Below, one piece after another: positions 1 through 11,493 of a stretch of DNA of 64,000 nucleotides. Within the stretch, counting starts at the first letter, position 1; each line of letters begins with the position of its first letter. The DNA is from Cymodocea nodosa (Eukaryota > Streptophyta > Magnoliopsida > Alismatales > Cymodoceaceae), in assembly GCA_036874045.1 (NCBI GenBank), contig CM072344.1:6358501-6422500 (forward strand). The letters run 5' to 3'. The translations under genes and the position numbers were made by a program. The notes beneath the pieces were generated by a model that was not told where the DNA came from, searched no databases, and saw nothing but the letters and a program-made list of their open reading frames with translations.

Positions 1-17
1 CTCGTTAAGTTATAGGT
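1..17 (+). repeat. Left flank of solo LTR D (probable part of LTR E)
   Basis: These bases end in TAGGT (13-17), which matches TAGGT at 14498-14502 after LTR D. The stretch CTCGTTAAGTTATAGG resembles the interior of the Sirevirus-like LTRs (about 911-926). It continues at 14503, so it belongs to the older sequence that LTR D entered. Confidence 0.7.
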
Positions 18-578
18 TGTTTAGAATGAAAAAGTGCATAATATTAACGATTAAATGATGGTTAATGGCATAATATTTAGCTTATCATATGAGAATTAAG
101 CCATTATGTTATAATTGCACTATTATATGCTTTAATGAAAGAATCTGCATAATTTCAGGGAATTAGTGTTAATTAAGTACATTTCTGAACTATCGATAAG
201 TTATAGACTTTTTAATTTTTAAGTATCTGAATTGTTTGTTATTTAGGAGAGTTATATTGCATGTATCGAATAGTTATGTTTTAAATGCTTAAAGAATATT
301 TTATTATTTCCTAGAGTACACATGTTGAAACCTTAATACATGACTTAAGTGGATTTTTGGTAAGTTATCTGTTAACTATCTGAAATGCATCTAAGCATTG
401 TATAGTTAGGTTTGTAAGTATCCGAAATATCTAAACTTGTTAAGTTAGAATTATGCACGTGTTGAATTTAAATGTTTTATTACGTCACATGAGCTACACA
501 AGTATAACTTGTTAAGTTAACATAACTATACACGTGGAGTTACTTGAATATACACTAAGGTAACATGTTGTGTTTGTG
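18..578 (+). repeat. LTR D, 5' portion
   Basis: This is the reverse complement of about 22860-23328 in LTR A, with matching stretches in LTRs B and C. It stops where copia-1 begins; 574-578 (TTGTG) pairs with TAGTG at 13059-13063 as a target duplication with one mismatch. CGTTAAGTTA-type motifs lie near 440 and 505. Confidence 0.85.
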
Positions 579-1204
579 TGTTGAGTATTTTGTTTTGATG
601 ATATGTGATAAACAGATATAATCATATTTACTCAATTACTATTGTTTGTGAACATAATTTAAGAACATCAGTTAATACAAAAAAAGTTTATTGATATAAA
701 TACTTGTCTGTAGTGGATTTGAAATTATACTAAGTTAAATAACTAGTCGTTAAGTTATACTAACTTTTCATTTAACTAAACGTTAAGTTAACGTGTGTTT
801 TTATCGCAAAGCATGATATGTTTTGAAGTTATATTTTCTGTATCATGAATAGTGCATGTTTAGACAGTTCGTTGAGTTAGTGTGTTATTTGTATAAAAGT
901 CACGTGAGAACTCGTTGAGTTATAGGCTTAAAGGTTAAAATAGGTCATGTGAGAACTCGTTAAGTTAGTGAGTAAAAGAGCAGACAAACTCGTTAAGTTA
1001 GTATTGTACACGTGGTGAAATTAAAGTTTACGAATGTTATAGTGTATCACGTGAGTTGCACATGTTTAACTCGTTAAGTTAACATAACTACACGCATTGA
1101 GTTGTTATATTGAATACTAAGGCAATGTGTTAGGTTAGTGTTATAAACTTAAAGTTATTATTATTGTATGTGGTAAATACCTTATTATAAAAACATTTGT
1201 TTAT

Positions 1205-1325
1205 TACTAGTTCATTAAGTTATCTGTAACACAACGAAGTTGGTTCATTGAGTTAAGCGTAACACTATGAAGCTGTTTCGTTGAGTTAGCATAACACCAC
1301 AGACTTAATTCGTTGAGTTAGCTAC
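1205..1325 (+). repeat. Degenerate ~32-bp tandem repeat in the Sirevirus-like LTR
   Basis: Four units follow the pattern GTTCRTTGAGTTA, short spacer, TAACAC, ACNNAG. Similar arrays occur in the other LTRs of the family near 8796-8885, 12120-12240, 40795-40880 and 52247-52335. The number of units differs between the subfamilies. Confidence 0.6.
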
Positions 1326-1636
1326 AGTACTTGTCATGTGATTTAGCATATGACGAACTCGTTCAGTTAGATACGTTAAGTTATAAATCTACTTGTATTA
1401 CTTATTTAGTTAACATTAACACAACGACTTATTATTAGATTTGATGAAAAATTTTAGATGAGGAAGTTTATTTTGCAGGAAATTTTTCAAAGATCCAGGA
1501 TTGATGATTAAAGAAAATTTGAAAAGAAAACGTGGGTCAGAACGTGTGTATTTCGATGAAGGAAAATTAGAATACGTGAAGAGTGGAAAATTGATAGTGA
1601 TTAAACGTGGAGGATATTAATGAAGTGAATATACAA

Positions 1637-1645
1637 TATAAAAGG
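1637..1645 (+). promoter_or_regulatory. TATA box of copia-1 5' LTR
   Basis: TATAAAAGG is conserved in the matching LTRs at 12547-12555, 41190-41198 and 52646-52654. It lies about 500 bp before the LTR end, which fits a U3/R boundary shortly downstream. Confidence 0.65.
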
Positions 1646-2149
1646 CAAAGAATTCTCGTTGATTAGTTATCCCTACACACCAAAAGAAATATATTTTCAA
1701 GGATCAAAAACACCTCTTTGGGGAAAAGCTCTCAGATGGAAGAAAATTCAATGAAGCTGAAAAAGTCAGATTTATGTCACTAAAGATCTGAAGTATCAGA
1801 AGAAAGCAAATTCAGTGAAGCAAAGAAAGTCAAATATTTGTCACTGAAGAATTACAGAAGAAGAAAAAGAAAAAGAAAAATCTCGAACAGAGAGAAATGT
1901 TTTAAATTTTACAAATTAGTTTTCTTTGTTTGTAGTTATGAAATTGATTAGATGAAACATGGTATCGTTACATAATTGCATCTACAATTTTAGAGGAGAA
2001 TTGAATTGTATATTGTAATTGAAACCTTAAATAAAATGATTTGATTAAAATAGTGTCTTGACTTGTTTTTATTTTTGAAGTTTCAATTATAATCAAAAAT
2101 GTTGAAAAACACAATTCACCCCTCTTGTGTAGCCATTCGATCCTACAAG

Positions 2150-2161
2150 TGGTATCAGAGC
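2150..2161 (+). other. Primer binding site, initiator Met tRNA type (copia-1)
   Basis: TGGTATCAGAGC lies 2 bp after the LTR end. This is the standard plant copia primer site and is unmutated here. The 184-bp leader that follows (2162-2345) shows no other feature. Confidence 0.93.
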
Positions 2162-2345
2162 TGGTTAATAATCTTTGATATAAAATCGATACCAACTTAA
2201 TTAATATCATTGCTTATTCTGCCTTCTTTGTTTTTAAACAAAAATTAATATCTAAGCATACGTTTAACTTTCTTGATTTTAGGCTCAAGTTGTTTTAAAG
2301 TTTTAAACTGTTTAAAATCAAATAGGTTGAAAAATCTAAGGTAAG

Positions 2346-4598
2346 ATGGCTACTAGAAATGGTAATTTTTCTTTGTATGAAGGCCAAAATCTTAATCATT
2401 TGCCTTTATTTGATAGAATACATTTTGAATATTGGAAATATAGGATGACAGTCTTTCTTCAAAGTATAGATCACAAGTTCATGATCTCTAAACCATATAC
2501 TCTATTAACTACTCCTTATAATACCTAAACAATTACTGAAAAAGAAAATGAAACTTTGAATGCTATGGGCTTGAATATCTTATTTTGTGCATTGAGTTAT
2601 GAATAGTTTAGTAAAGTGTCGGTATATAAATCTACTTATGAGGTGTGGCATGCACTAGAAGTTTCATATGAAGGTACTTCTCAAGTTAAAGAGACTAAGA
2701 TTAATATGTTAATTCATAAGTATGAACTCGTTAAGATGCATGAAGACGAAAGTATTTCTAAGATGTTTTTCAGATTCCTAGATATAATAAACTCTTTAAA
2801 ATGCTTAGAAAAGAATTTTGAACAGAAGGATTTGGTGAGAAAAATTCTCAGATCCCTAAGTTCTAAATGGTCTCAAAAAGTAACATCTATTGAGGAATCA
2901 CGAGATTTAAATGTTTATACTATAAATGAACTTATAGGAAATTTAATTGCTTATGAAGTTCAATTAAATGATTCACTAAGTCACAACAAACTAAAAATGA
3001 AGAAAGAAATAGCCTTCGAAATTAATTCAGATTCTAAAATATCTACTGATTCTAACGAGGATTTGATTTTGTTGACTAGGAAATTCAAGAAAGCATGGAA
3101 AGCTATGAAACAGCAAAGGAACAAAAGTGACAAACCCTCAACATCAAAGTCACTAAATGAAAAGAATTCTTCATCCAAAAAGTATGTATGTTGCAATTGC
3201 AAGAAACCTGGACATCTTTCTCCAAATTGTCCTATAAGGAAAAATGAAAAGCAAAGTAGGACAAATCAGAAGAAGACAGCTCAGAAAACTTAGAAAAAGT
3301 TTTACAAGAAAAAAGCTTTGAAGGTCACTTGGGATGACACGTCAGAAGAGTCTGAAAATGAGGAATTATCATCAAAATCTTCACATTCAGAAGAAGAACA
3401 AGAGTTAGAAGACGTTGCTTATGTGTGCTTCATGGCAGATGAGTCTGAGCTAATATCTTATCTTAAAAGTCATTCAGATTTTAACTTTGATGAATTATTA
3501 TGTGCTTATCATGCATTATTACAAAAACTTAAAGTTTGTAAACTAGAAAATAAGAATATTAGAAACTCTTTGTCCATTTTGGAAGAAGAAAATTGTTTCT
3601 TGTCTACTACTTTAGAGAAGTTTAAATGTGATAATGAAAATCATGCTAGAGATTTGCATAAATTTAGATTTAATGAATGTGTCTTACATGAACAAATACA
3701 GAATATAAATGCTGAAAAATTAAAGATAGAATCTGAAAATGAAAAATTGAGAAACAACATAAATGATCTTGAGTTAGAGATTGACAGATTAAAAATGAGA
3801 GAGCTAGATTTAAATTCCACCATTGAGAAATGGAATTTAAGTCAAACTAAGTTAGACAAACTAACTAGTACCCCTGCGGTGTCATATAAATTTGGCTTAG
3901 GATTTGATTATCCTGAATACCTTGAAACTCAAGCTAACAAAGGATTTATTAGTTGCAGTTCAAGTAAATCTAAGACTAAAATTCCTTTTATCATGAAACA
4001 AGGTAATAAATATGTAAAAGTATGTACTTCAAGGGATAAATCAAGTAATAATTATATAAATCAATGTGATTTGTCTAAATGTACTTCTAACATGACTATT
4101 AATGTTTCTAAAAATCTTGTTTCTTATTCTGGAAATTTAGTTACTAATGTTTCTAAAATTTCAAACAATTGTAGTAAACTGAAAATTCAAAAACCTAAGC
4201 ATGAAATTCAAAATACTAGTAGTAGACAAATTACTAGTTCAGCATGTTCTTTATTTGAAAATTCATGTGTAGAAAAAGATTTTGTATGTATTGAAAATTT
4301 AAATACAAGTACAAAATGTTGATATGAACTTGCTGAAAAGTATGAGCATGACCAAAATAAATTAACATCTAAGAATAATCGATTTGGTCTTAGTTATATT
4401 ACATTTGAACATAAACAGAATGTTTATAAGAGCAATAATTCTATAAGTGAGTATGAAGCTAATGATGAATCAATAGTACTTACAACTAATAAGAATGTAA
4501 ATAATAATGTTAAGCTGTTTTTAAACAAAAAGAAGATATATGCTTTTAATGAACTTGGTCCTCAAAGGCATTGGGTATCAAGAAACAGTTCTTCATAA
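2346..4598 (+). pseudogene. gag: Copia-1 gag (Sirevirus-like), broken
   Basis: Gag forms the retroelement particle. One frame of 750 codons runs from ATG 2346 to TAA 4596. The N-terminus has the UBN2-type gag pattern (FEYWKYRM, then LIHKYELVKMHEDESI). A CCHC knuckle (CCNCKKPGHLSPNC) lies near residues 281-294, followed by an acidic stretch and then a long coiled coil rich in L, K, E and N (about residues 375-510). Premature stops are at 2526, 2604, 3291 and 4320; most fit C-to-T or G-to-A change, and copia-3 has a sense codon at 2526, 2604 and 4320. The terminal TAA is also in copia-3 (44149-44151) and may be the true gag end. The long coiled coil between knuckle and protease separates this from Tork or Ale elements. 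Confidence 0.88.
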
Positions 4599-7500
4599 TT
4601 TGTTTTGTAGGAGGAAACAACATCAAAATGGATTTTAGATAGTGGAGCTTCTAGTCACATGACTGGATGGAAAAGTCTATTAAAAAATTTTACAAATATC
4701 AAGAAAAGAAATGTAATATTTGGAAACAAAAGCAAAGATAAAATCATAGGTATGGGCAATGTTCAAATAACTCCTACTTGTGTTATTTCGAATGTACTGT
4801 ATGTAGAAAACCTAGGGTTTAATTTGCTGAGTGTTATAAAACTAATTGATAATGGATACTATGTAGTGTTTGAAGATAACATATGCAAAATTATTGATAA
4901 AAATACAGATGAACTTAAGTTTATTGCTAAAAGAAAAGGTTCTATATGTATTTTATCTTTACCTTCTAGTGTAGTTGATTTAAATTCTTGTTTGCTAGCT
5001 AAAACTAGTGATGCATATCTTTGGCATAGAAGGATTGGACATATAAATATGAAACTGTTACATAAACTGTCTAGAAAAAATTTAGTGAGAGGTTTACCAA
5101 AGATTAAATATTCAAAGGATTTCATATGTGATGCATGTGAGTTAGGTAAACTTCACAAAAACTCTTTTAAATCTGAAATTGATATATCAAGCAAGAGAGT
5201 CTTAGAACTTATACATATGGATTTATTTGGACCAACAAGAATCATGAGTCTTGGTGGTAAACAATATGTGTTTGTTTTAGTAGATGGCTTCTTTAGATAC
5301 ACTTGGGTATATTTTCTAGCAACTAAGACAGAAGTTTTTAAAACGTTTAAAATGTATTGCAATCTTATTCAAAATGAACAAAGTGTCTCTGTTCAAAAAC
5401 TTAGGAGTGATCATGGTACTGAATTTGAAAATGATCAAATAGATAATTACTGTAAAGATCATGGCATTGATCATAGATATTCATTTTCAAGAGCACCTTC
5501 TCAAAATGGTGTTGTTGAAAGAAATTGATCACTTCAGGAAATGGCCAGAACTATGTTACATGAACATAATTTACCTCAAAATTTTTCGGTTGAAGTAGTG
5601 AATACAGCTTGTTATATTATTAACATAAGTCACCTAAGACCTCTTGTTAATAAAACTCCTTTTGAAATTATGTTTGATAGAGTTCCAAAAATTTATTATA
5701 TGAAACCATTTGGCTGTAAGTGTTTTATCCTTAACACTAAGGATAAAAGGGATAAATTTCAAGTCAAAGCAGATGAAGGAATTTTTGTAGGTTATTCAAC
5801 TAGAAGTAAAGCCTATAGAGTTTATAATAAGACTTCTAAAACCATTGAAGAAACCCTTCATGTAAGCTTCAATGAAAATTCTTTTAGAAAATCTCAATCT
5901 AAAGCTGATAATGATGATATGATCAATTTCCCAAAAGAATTAGAGATCAATAGAGAGATTGAAGATTTATCTGAGAAAATTAAAAATATGAACTTAAATG
6001 ATCAAACTAATGATCAAAGTGATGTATCTCCAAATGTTGGTGAGAATATTTAGGAGAATCATAGAAATTGGCGTTATTCTTCATCACATCCCATCACTCA
6101 AGTTATTGGTAATATTAATGAGGGAGTTAAAACTAGAGCTTCAGTAAAATTAAATAATATGTGTATGTTTGTTTCTAGGGTAGAACCAAAGAATATAGAA
6201 GAAGCATTATCTAATGAAAATTGGATAGTAGCAATGCAAGAAGAACTAAATCAATTCATCAGAAATGATGTTTGGGAATTAGTCTCTCCACCAAAACATC
6301 AGTCCATAATAGGTACAAAGTGGATCTTTAGAAACAAAACTAATAAGACTAGTCAAGTTATAAGAAACAAAGCTAGATTAGTTGCATAGGGGTATACACA
6401 GGAAGAAGGCTTGATTATGATGAAACTTTTGCTCCTGTGGCTAGGTTAGAAAGTATTAGAATATTATTGGCCTATGCTTGCTATATGGACTTTAAACTAT
6501 ATCAAATAGATGTAAAGAGTGCATTTCTAAATGGTTTAATTAATGAAGAAGTTTATGTGAAACAACCACCTAGATTTGAAGATATTAAAAATCCTAACTA
6601 TGTATAAATTGAAGAAAGCCTTATATGGTTTGAAGCAAGCACCTAGATCGTGGTATGGAAGGTTATCTACTTTTCTAATAGAACAAGGATATATCATGGG
6701 AAAAGTAGACCATACTCTATTTATCAAGAAAGATGATAAAGATCAGATTGTTGTTCAAATATATGTGGATGATATAATCTTTAGAGCAACTTCTGATAAA
6801 CTGATAAAAATATTTTCTGAAGAGATGACTAGTCAATTTGAAATGAGTATGATACAAGAACTTTCATATTTTCTAAGACTTCAAATTAAGCAAATGGATA
6901 AAGGTATATTTTTAAATCAGGAAAAATATGTAGTTGAAATGCTTAAGAAATTTAATTTTAATGATACAAGGATTCGAGGAACTCCTATGAGTACTTCTTT
7001 AAAGTTAGATATTAATGACATAGGAAAACCAATGGATCAAAGGAAATACAGAAGCATAATTGGTTCTTTACTTTATTTGACAACTAGTAGACCTGATATT
7101 ATGTTTACTATGTGTGCTTGTGCTAGATTTCAATCTAATCCTAAAGAATCACACTCAATTGCTATTAAAAGAATATTTAGATATATACAAGGAACTAAAA
7201 ATTTCAGACTATATTATTTTAAGGATAGTATAATAGATCTTAAAGGATATATTGATGCTAATTACGTAGGATCTAAGTCTGATAGAAAGAGTACTAATGG
7301 CACATGTCAATTATTGGGAAATAATTTGATGTCATGGTTTAGTAAAAAGCAAAACTGTGTAGCACTTTCAACCATTGAAGCTAAATATGTTGCTACTGCA
7401 TTGTGTTGCACTCAAATTTTGTGGATAAGGCAAACTTTAGAAGATTTTGGATTATCTTATGATACAATTGAGATTTATTGTGATAGTAGTTCTATAATAA

Positions 7501-7712
7501 ATCTTTCCAAAAATCCTGTATTACATTCTAGAGCAAAGCATATAAAGGTTAGACATCATTTTCTAAGAGATAATGTAATTAAAGGAAAAATTAAATTAGG
7601 ATTTGTGTCTAGTAAAAATCAATTATCTAATATATTTACAAAACCTCTAGATGAAAATACATTCTGCAACATAAGATTAAATTTAGGTATTTATAGGTCA
7701 TGTGATGTGTAA
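4599..7712 (+). pseudogene. pol: Copia-1 pol: protease, integrase, RT, RNase H; broken
   Basis: Pol continues in the gag frame. The protease motif DSGAS starts at 4638. The integrase zinc domain reads HRRIGHIN then CDACELGK (about 5023-5150); the catalytic core follows with HMDLFGP, RSDHGTEF and GVVERN. RT begins near 6190 and has YVDD at 6762-6773. RNase H ends near 7600 and the frame closes with TAA at 7710-7712. Breaks: TAG 4608, TGA 5526 beside a small deletion, TAG 6051, TAG 6387, a 1-base loss near 6409 and a 2-base loss near 6603 that restores the frame. The order integrase before RT defines Ty1/copia. Catalytic residues of protease and RT are kept, but the protein cannot be made whole. 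Confidence 0.9.
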
Positions 7713-8711
7713 AATGCTTAAACTCCACAAAAGATAAATAATGTTGATGATGTTGATTACCTCATAGATATTATATACTTATCATAAATATCTAAGTAAT
7801 ATCTAAACTGCTACATGAGATACTATGTATCTATGATAAAATTATTGTAGTATCTTATTGATTTCACTTGTTTTTAAAGTTTAATGGTTTTTCAAAATTT
7901 GAAGTGGAAATATCTATGAAAGACATTAAATTCCTTTGAAATCCTGAAATTTTGATTAAGTGTTTTCTTTGGATCAATGAAAGTGCATATGATCAAAAAT
8001 GAGTTTGACTTGATTGATTAAACTTGTAGAATAATTTATATGTAAATCCTATTAAACTACTACTCAAAAGTATAAGCTTATTGAAATTGATTCATATTTT
8101 CAGTAAAATCATAGACGTAAAAATTGTATGAGATTTGTGTTTTATTGCATTTGTATTAATGAAATACATATATACTGTGCTTAAAATAAAAAGTTCTTAC
8201 AAAGTGAAAATCTTTGAGAGTTTATTGATCAGTTTGATCACAAGCCTCTTGTACTTGAGCAGATCGATATGTTAGGATTGTTGTCCTGAAAAAGGATTTT
8301 TTAAATCTAGCAACCTAAGGTCCTGATCAGATCTAAGATTGTTGACTGAAAGCTCATTACACAGGTACATTAGAAAGCTTTTGTATGATTCAAGCTTTTC
8401 AAACTAACTTTTAAAGAGAATTATCAATATTTACTGCTTTGAAAAGATAAAAGTTGTTTCATTAGTTACAGATATCTTTGAATCAAAATTAGTACTTTTG
8501 AAAGTGTTTATTTGAGATACATTCCTTTAGTTTGCTTGAGTTAATCAAATTAAATTCAAAGTTATCTTTTGATTCATATACGATTAGAGTTGATTCTAGA
8601 AATCATTCTTGATGAATTCAGGCTAACAAAAGTTTCTAAAAAGAAAATTTAAAGTATAGTTATAAGTAACACCTACTTTATACAAGTATATTTTGTATGT
8701 TATTAAATAAA
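7713..8711 (+). other. Copia-1 post-pol spacer, with sequence shared with gypsy
   Basis: No ORF of note. From about 7790 to the right end this aligns with copia-3 (47345-48303) and, in reverse complement, with the gypsy 3' spacers at 23341-24480, 38268-39400 and 62615-63740. The strings TTGAGAGTTTATTGA and TGTATGATTCAAGCTTTTC are common to both. The spacer is cut at about 8708-8711 by a foreign LTR fragment. Confidence 0.8.
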
Positions 8712-9775
8712 CGCGTTAGGTTAGCGTTATAAAACTTAAGTTGTTATTTTTGCACGTGATAAAATTCTTATTATAAAAACATTTGTTTATCACTGGTTCG
8801 TTGAGTTATCGTAACACCACAAAGCTGGTTCGTTGAGTTAGCGTAACACGACGGAGTTAGTTCATTGAATTAGCTACAGTACTTGCCACGAGAGTTGGCA
8901 CATGAGGAACTCGTTAAGTTAGAAACATTAAGTTATATATCTACTTGTGTTACTCGTTTAGTTAACATTAAAGTAATGACTTCTTATTATACTTGATGAA
9001 AAAATTTTGGACAAGAAAGTTTATTTTGTAGGAAATTTTTCAAAAATCCAGAATTGATGATTAAAGAAAATTCGAAATGTAAACGTGGGTCAGAACGTGT
9101 GTATTTCGATGAAGGAAAAAGAGAAGACGTGAAGAAGTGGAAAACTGATAGTGATTAAACGTGGAGGATATGTATGAAATGAAGATATAGTATAAAAGCA
9201 TAGAATTCTCGTTGATCATTTATCCCTACACACCAAACGAAAAATCTTTTCAAGGTTCAAAAACACTTTTCGGGGAAAAGCTCTCTGGTGGAAGAAAATT
9301 CAGTGAAGCAAGAAAAGGTAAGATCTATGTCACTGAAGATCTGAAGTATCAAAAGAAAGAAAATTCAGTGAAGTAGAAAAAGGTAAGATCTATGTCATTG
9401 AAGATCTGAAGTATCAAAAGAAAGCAAATTTGGTGAAGTAGAGAAAGATAAGATATTTGTCACTGAAGAATTGCTGAAGAAGAAAAAGCAGAAGAAGAAG
9501 AAAGATCTCAAATAGGGAGAAATGTTTTAAATTTCGCAAATAAGTTTTCTCTATTTGTAGTTATGAAATTGTATAGATGAAACATGGTATCGATATATAA
9601 TTGCATCTACAATTTTTGAGGAGAATTGAATTGTATATTGTAATTGAAACCTTGAATAAAATGATTTAATGAAAATAGTGTCTCGACTTGTTATTGAGTT
9701 TTGAAGTTTCAATTATAATCGAAAATGTTGAAAAACACAATTCACCCCCCTCTTATGTAGCCATACGATCCTACA
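8712..9775 (+). repeat. 5'-truncated Sirevirus-like LTR embedded in copia-1
   Basis: This stretch matches the last two thirds of the family LTR, from GCGTTAGGTTAGCG to the terminal CCTACA. It is closer to the copia-3 LTRs (for example TTGTTATTTTTG, then GTAAAATTC) than to the LTRs of its host copia-1. The left end is truncated and joined to the post-pol spacer. The right end is intact and joined to the middle of the env-position ORF, whose first roughly 318 codons are missing. Confidence 0.82.
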
Positions 9776-11056
9776 ATAAGATTCCAAAAGAGCTTAATGT
9801 AGATCAACCTATTTCAGAATCTATAGAACAAGAGTCTGAGAATTCACAACATGTACAAATGGAAATATCTATTGCAGAAACTGAAGAATTACAGATAGAT
9901 ACATAGGCTATTGAATTTGTGGAAAATTTGAACTCTGAACACTCTATAGAAACTGAACAAATGGATGTAACGGATATTGCAAATGTTCCTCAATCTATTG
10001 AAGTTGAAAAATCAAGCTTACCTGAACAACTTCAAGAAAATATTTTGATAGAGGAATACAATGACATTCATTTTGAAGAAGATGTTTCTGAAGATGAATA
10101 AATTCTGAATCAAGGTTTCAAGTATCACCTTCTTTATACAAAATACTACAAATTCAAGGAAATTCAATTTATTTTAGATCTGAGGAAGCATTGCAAAAAT
10201 ACAATAATTTGCTTTCATGTCAAATTCTACATGCTCACCGAATAAAGTTTAGAAATTTAATGGAAATAAGAGATCTATTTGAGTTTCAATGCTTAATTCA
10301 ATTCTTGCCAGTTGGAACAAAATGAAACCAATATAAAGAGCTTATTACACCTTTTTATAGCAATATAGTCAAGAATAACAATATATTGACAACTCAAATA
10401 ACTCAACAGGAGTTTACCTTATCTCTTGAATTGATTTTTGAAGTTTTAGTATTATAGAATGAAGGTGTTGTTGTTACTAACAGATTTGATATGGTTAGAC
10501 AGTTGGAATGGGACATTCAGTCTTTATCAAAGATTCCAAATGTATATTTAGAAATGAGAATAATGGAAAATCTGAATGTAGAGGCAATGTTTATTGCAAA
10601 TATTCTGCATGCCAATTTATTTCAGAGAGTTGGACATAATCTAGAAGTTAGCAGAAGTTGTTTATATGCAACTTATGGCCTCCTAAATAGAATTCAAATC
10701 AATTGGTTTGATGTTTTCATTTCTAAACTACAACATATGAGTTCAAAGTTATTTTTTGGTGATGCTGTATGTAGAATTCTTGCAAACCAATTAACTTTAT
10801 CCAACTGGCCCTTTGAAACTAAAGGTATGAGAGCTTTCAATATTAAAGATTTGCAAAAATACCAGTCTATGCATCAACAACAACCTGATATTACAAAAAC
10901 CAAACACAACAGCAAAACTTTTCAGATCAAGTACAACAGCAACCAGATCTACCTCCTACCTTAGATGTAGTGCTAAATGATATTAGAAATGATTTTAGGC
11001 ATCTAGGCGATAAAATTTGTACTGCTATTACAAATATCATTAGGAGGAATATATAA
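9776..11056 (+). pseudogene. Copia-1 env-position ORF, C-terminal remnant
   Basis: This is the counterpart of copia-3 48849-51111 from about codon 319 on. It begins right after the embedded LTR and ends at TAA 11054-11056. It keeps an acidic segment (SIETEQMD, then QLQENILIEE) and the C-terminal domain (LLNRIQINWFDVF, SSKLFFGDAV, NWPFETKGM). Stops and frame changes occur near 9904, 10099 and 10322. The C-terminal domain also occurs in the gypsy units. Its layout resembles the domain named 'putative plant transposon protein' (Pfam Transposase_32), recalled from memory and not searched. No signal peptide or membrane segment was seen, so calling it an envelope protein would rest on position only. 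Confidence 0.8.
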
Positions 11057-11493
11057 ATGTATTGTCATTTATTTGTTTGCTTGTTTTTGAATACAAAATG
11101 TAATGTTTATATTTATTGTTTGATTATTTGGACAATACTTTTACTGTAAATGATTTCATTCTTATTAATGTTTATAGAAAGTTTAGCTGTAAATGTGTAT
11201 CTTGGATTTTTATACTATGTAATCATCTTTTTGATTAATGACAAAAAGGGGGAGATAATTATGAGTTTATATATTAAAAATGGGAGATGATTCTGTGGTT
11301 ATTGAAATTTTTCTAGAAGTTTTACTTCTAAGAGGTGAATTTTACACAAACAACAGAAATAAGCTTAAGTGAACTTAAGTCAACAAAATTGTTTGTTGAA
11401 TTAAAACTTAACACAATGGAGGTGCTTCGTTGAGTTAAATATATTTCATAATTGATTTAATATGATTTTTGTCATCATCAAAAAAGGGGAGAT
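11057..11493 (+). other. Copia-1 3' untranslated region with two polypurine tracts
   Basis: Two near-identical tracts occur: 11243-11255 (AAAAAGGGGGAGA) and 11480-11492 (AAAAAAGGGGAGA). The second adjoins the 3' LTR and would prime plus-strand synthesis. Copia-3 has the same pair (51289-51301 and 51608-51620). As I recall, multiple polypurine tracts are described for Sireviruses. Confidence 0.8.

Larger units (their letters stand above)
579..2147 (+). repeat. Copia-1 5' LTR
   Basis: It begins TGTTGAGT and ends CCTACA, directly before the primer site. It holds three CACGTG G-boxes (901-906, 1009-1014, 1048-1053), a string of CGTTGAGTTA/CGTTAAGTTA motifs, a degenerate four-unit repeat of about 32 bp (about 1205-1325) and a TATA box at 1637-1645. 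Bases 922-1150 align with gypsy LTR E at 14498-14735. Confidence 0.9.
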
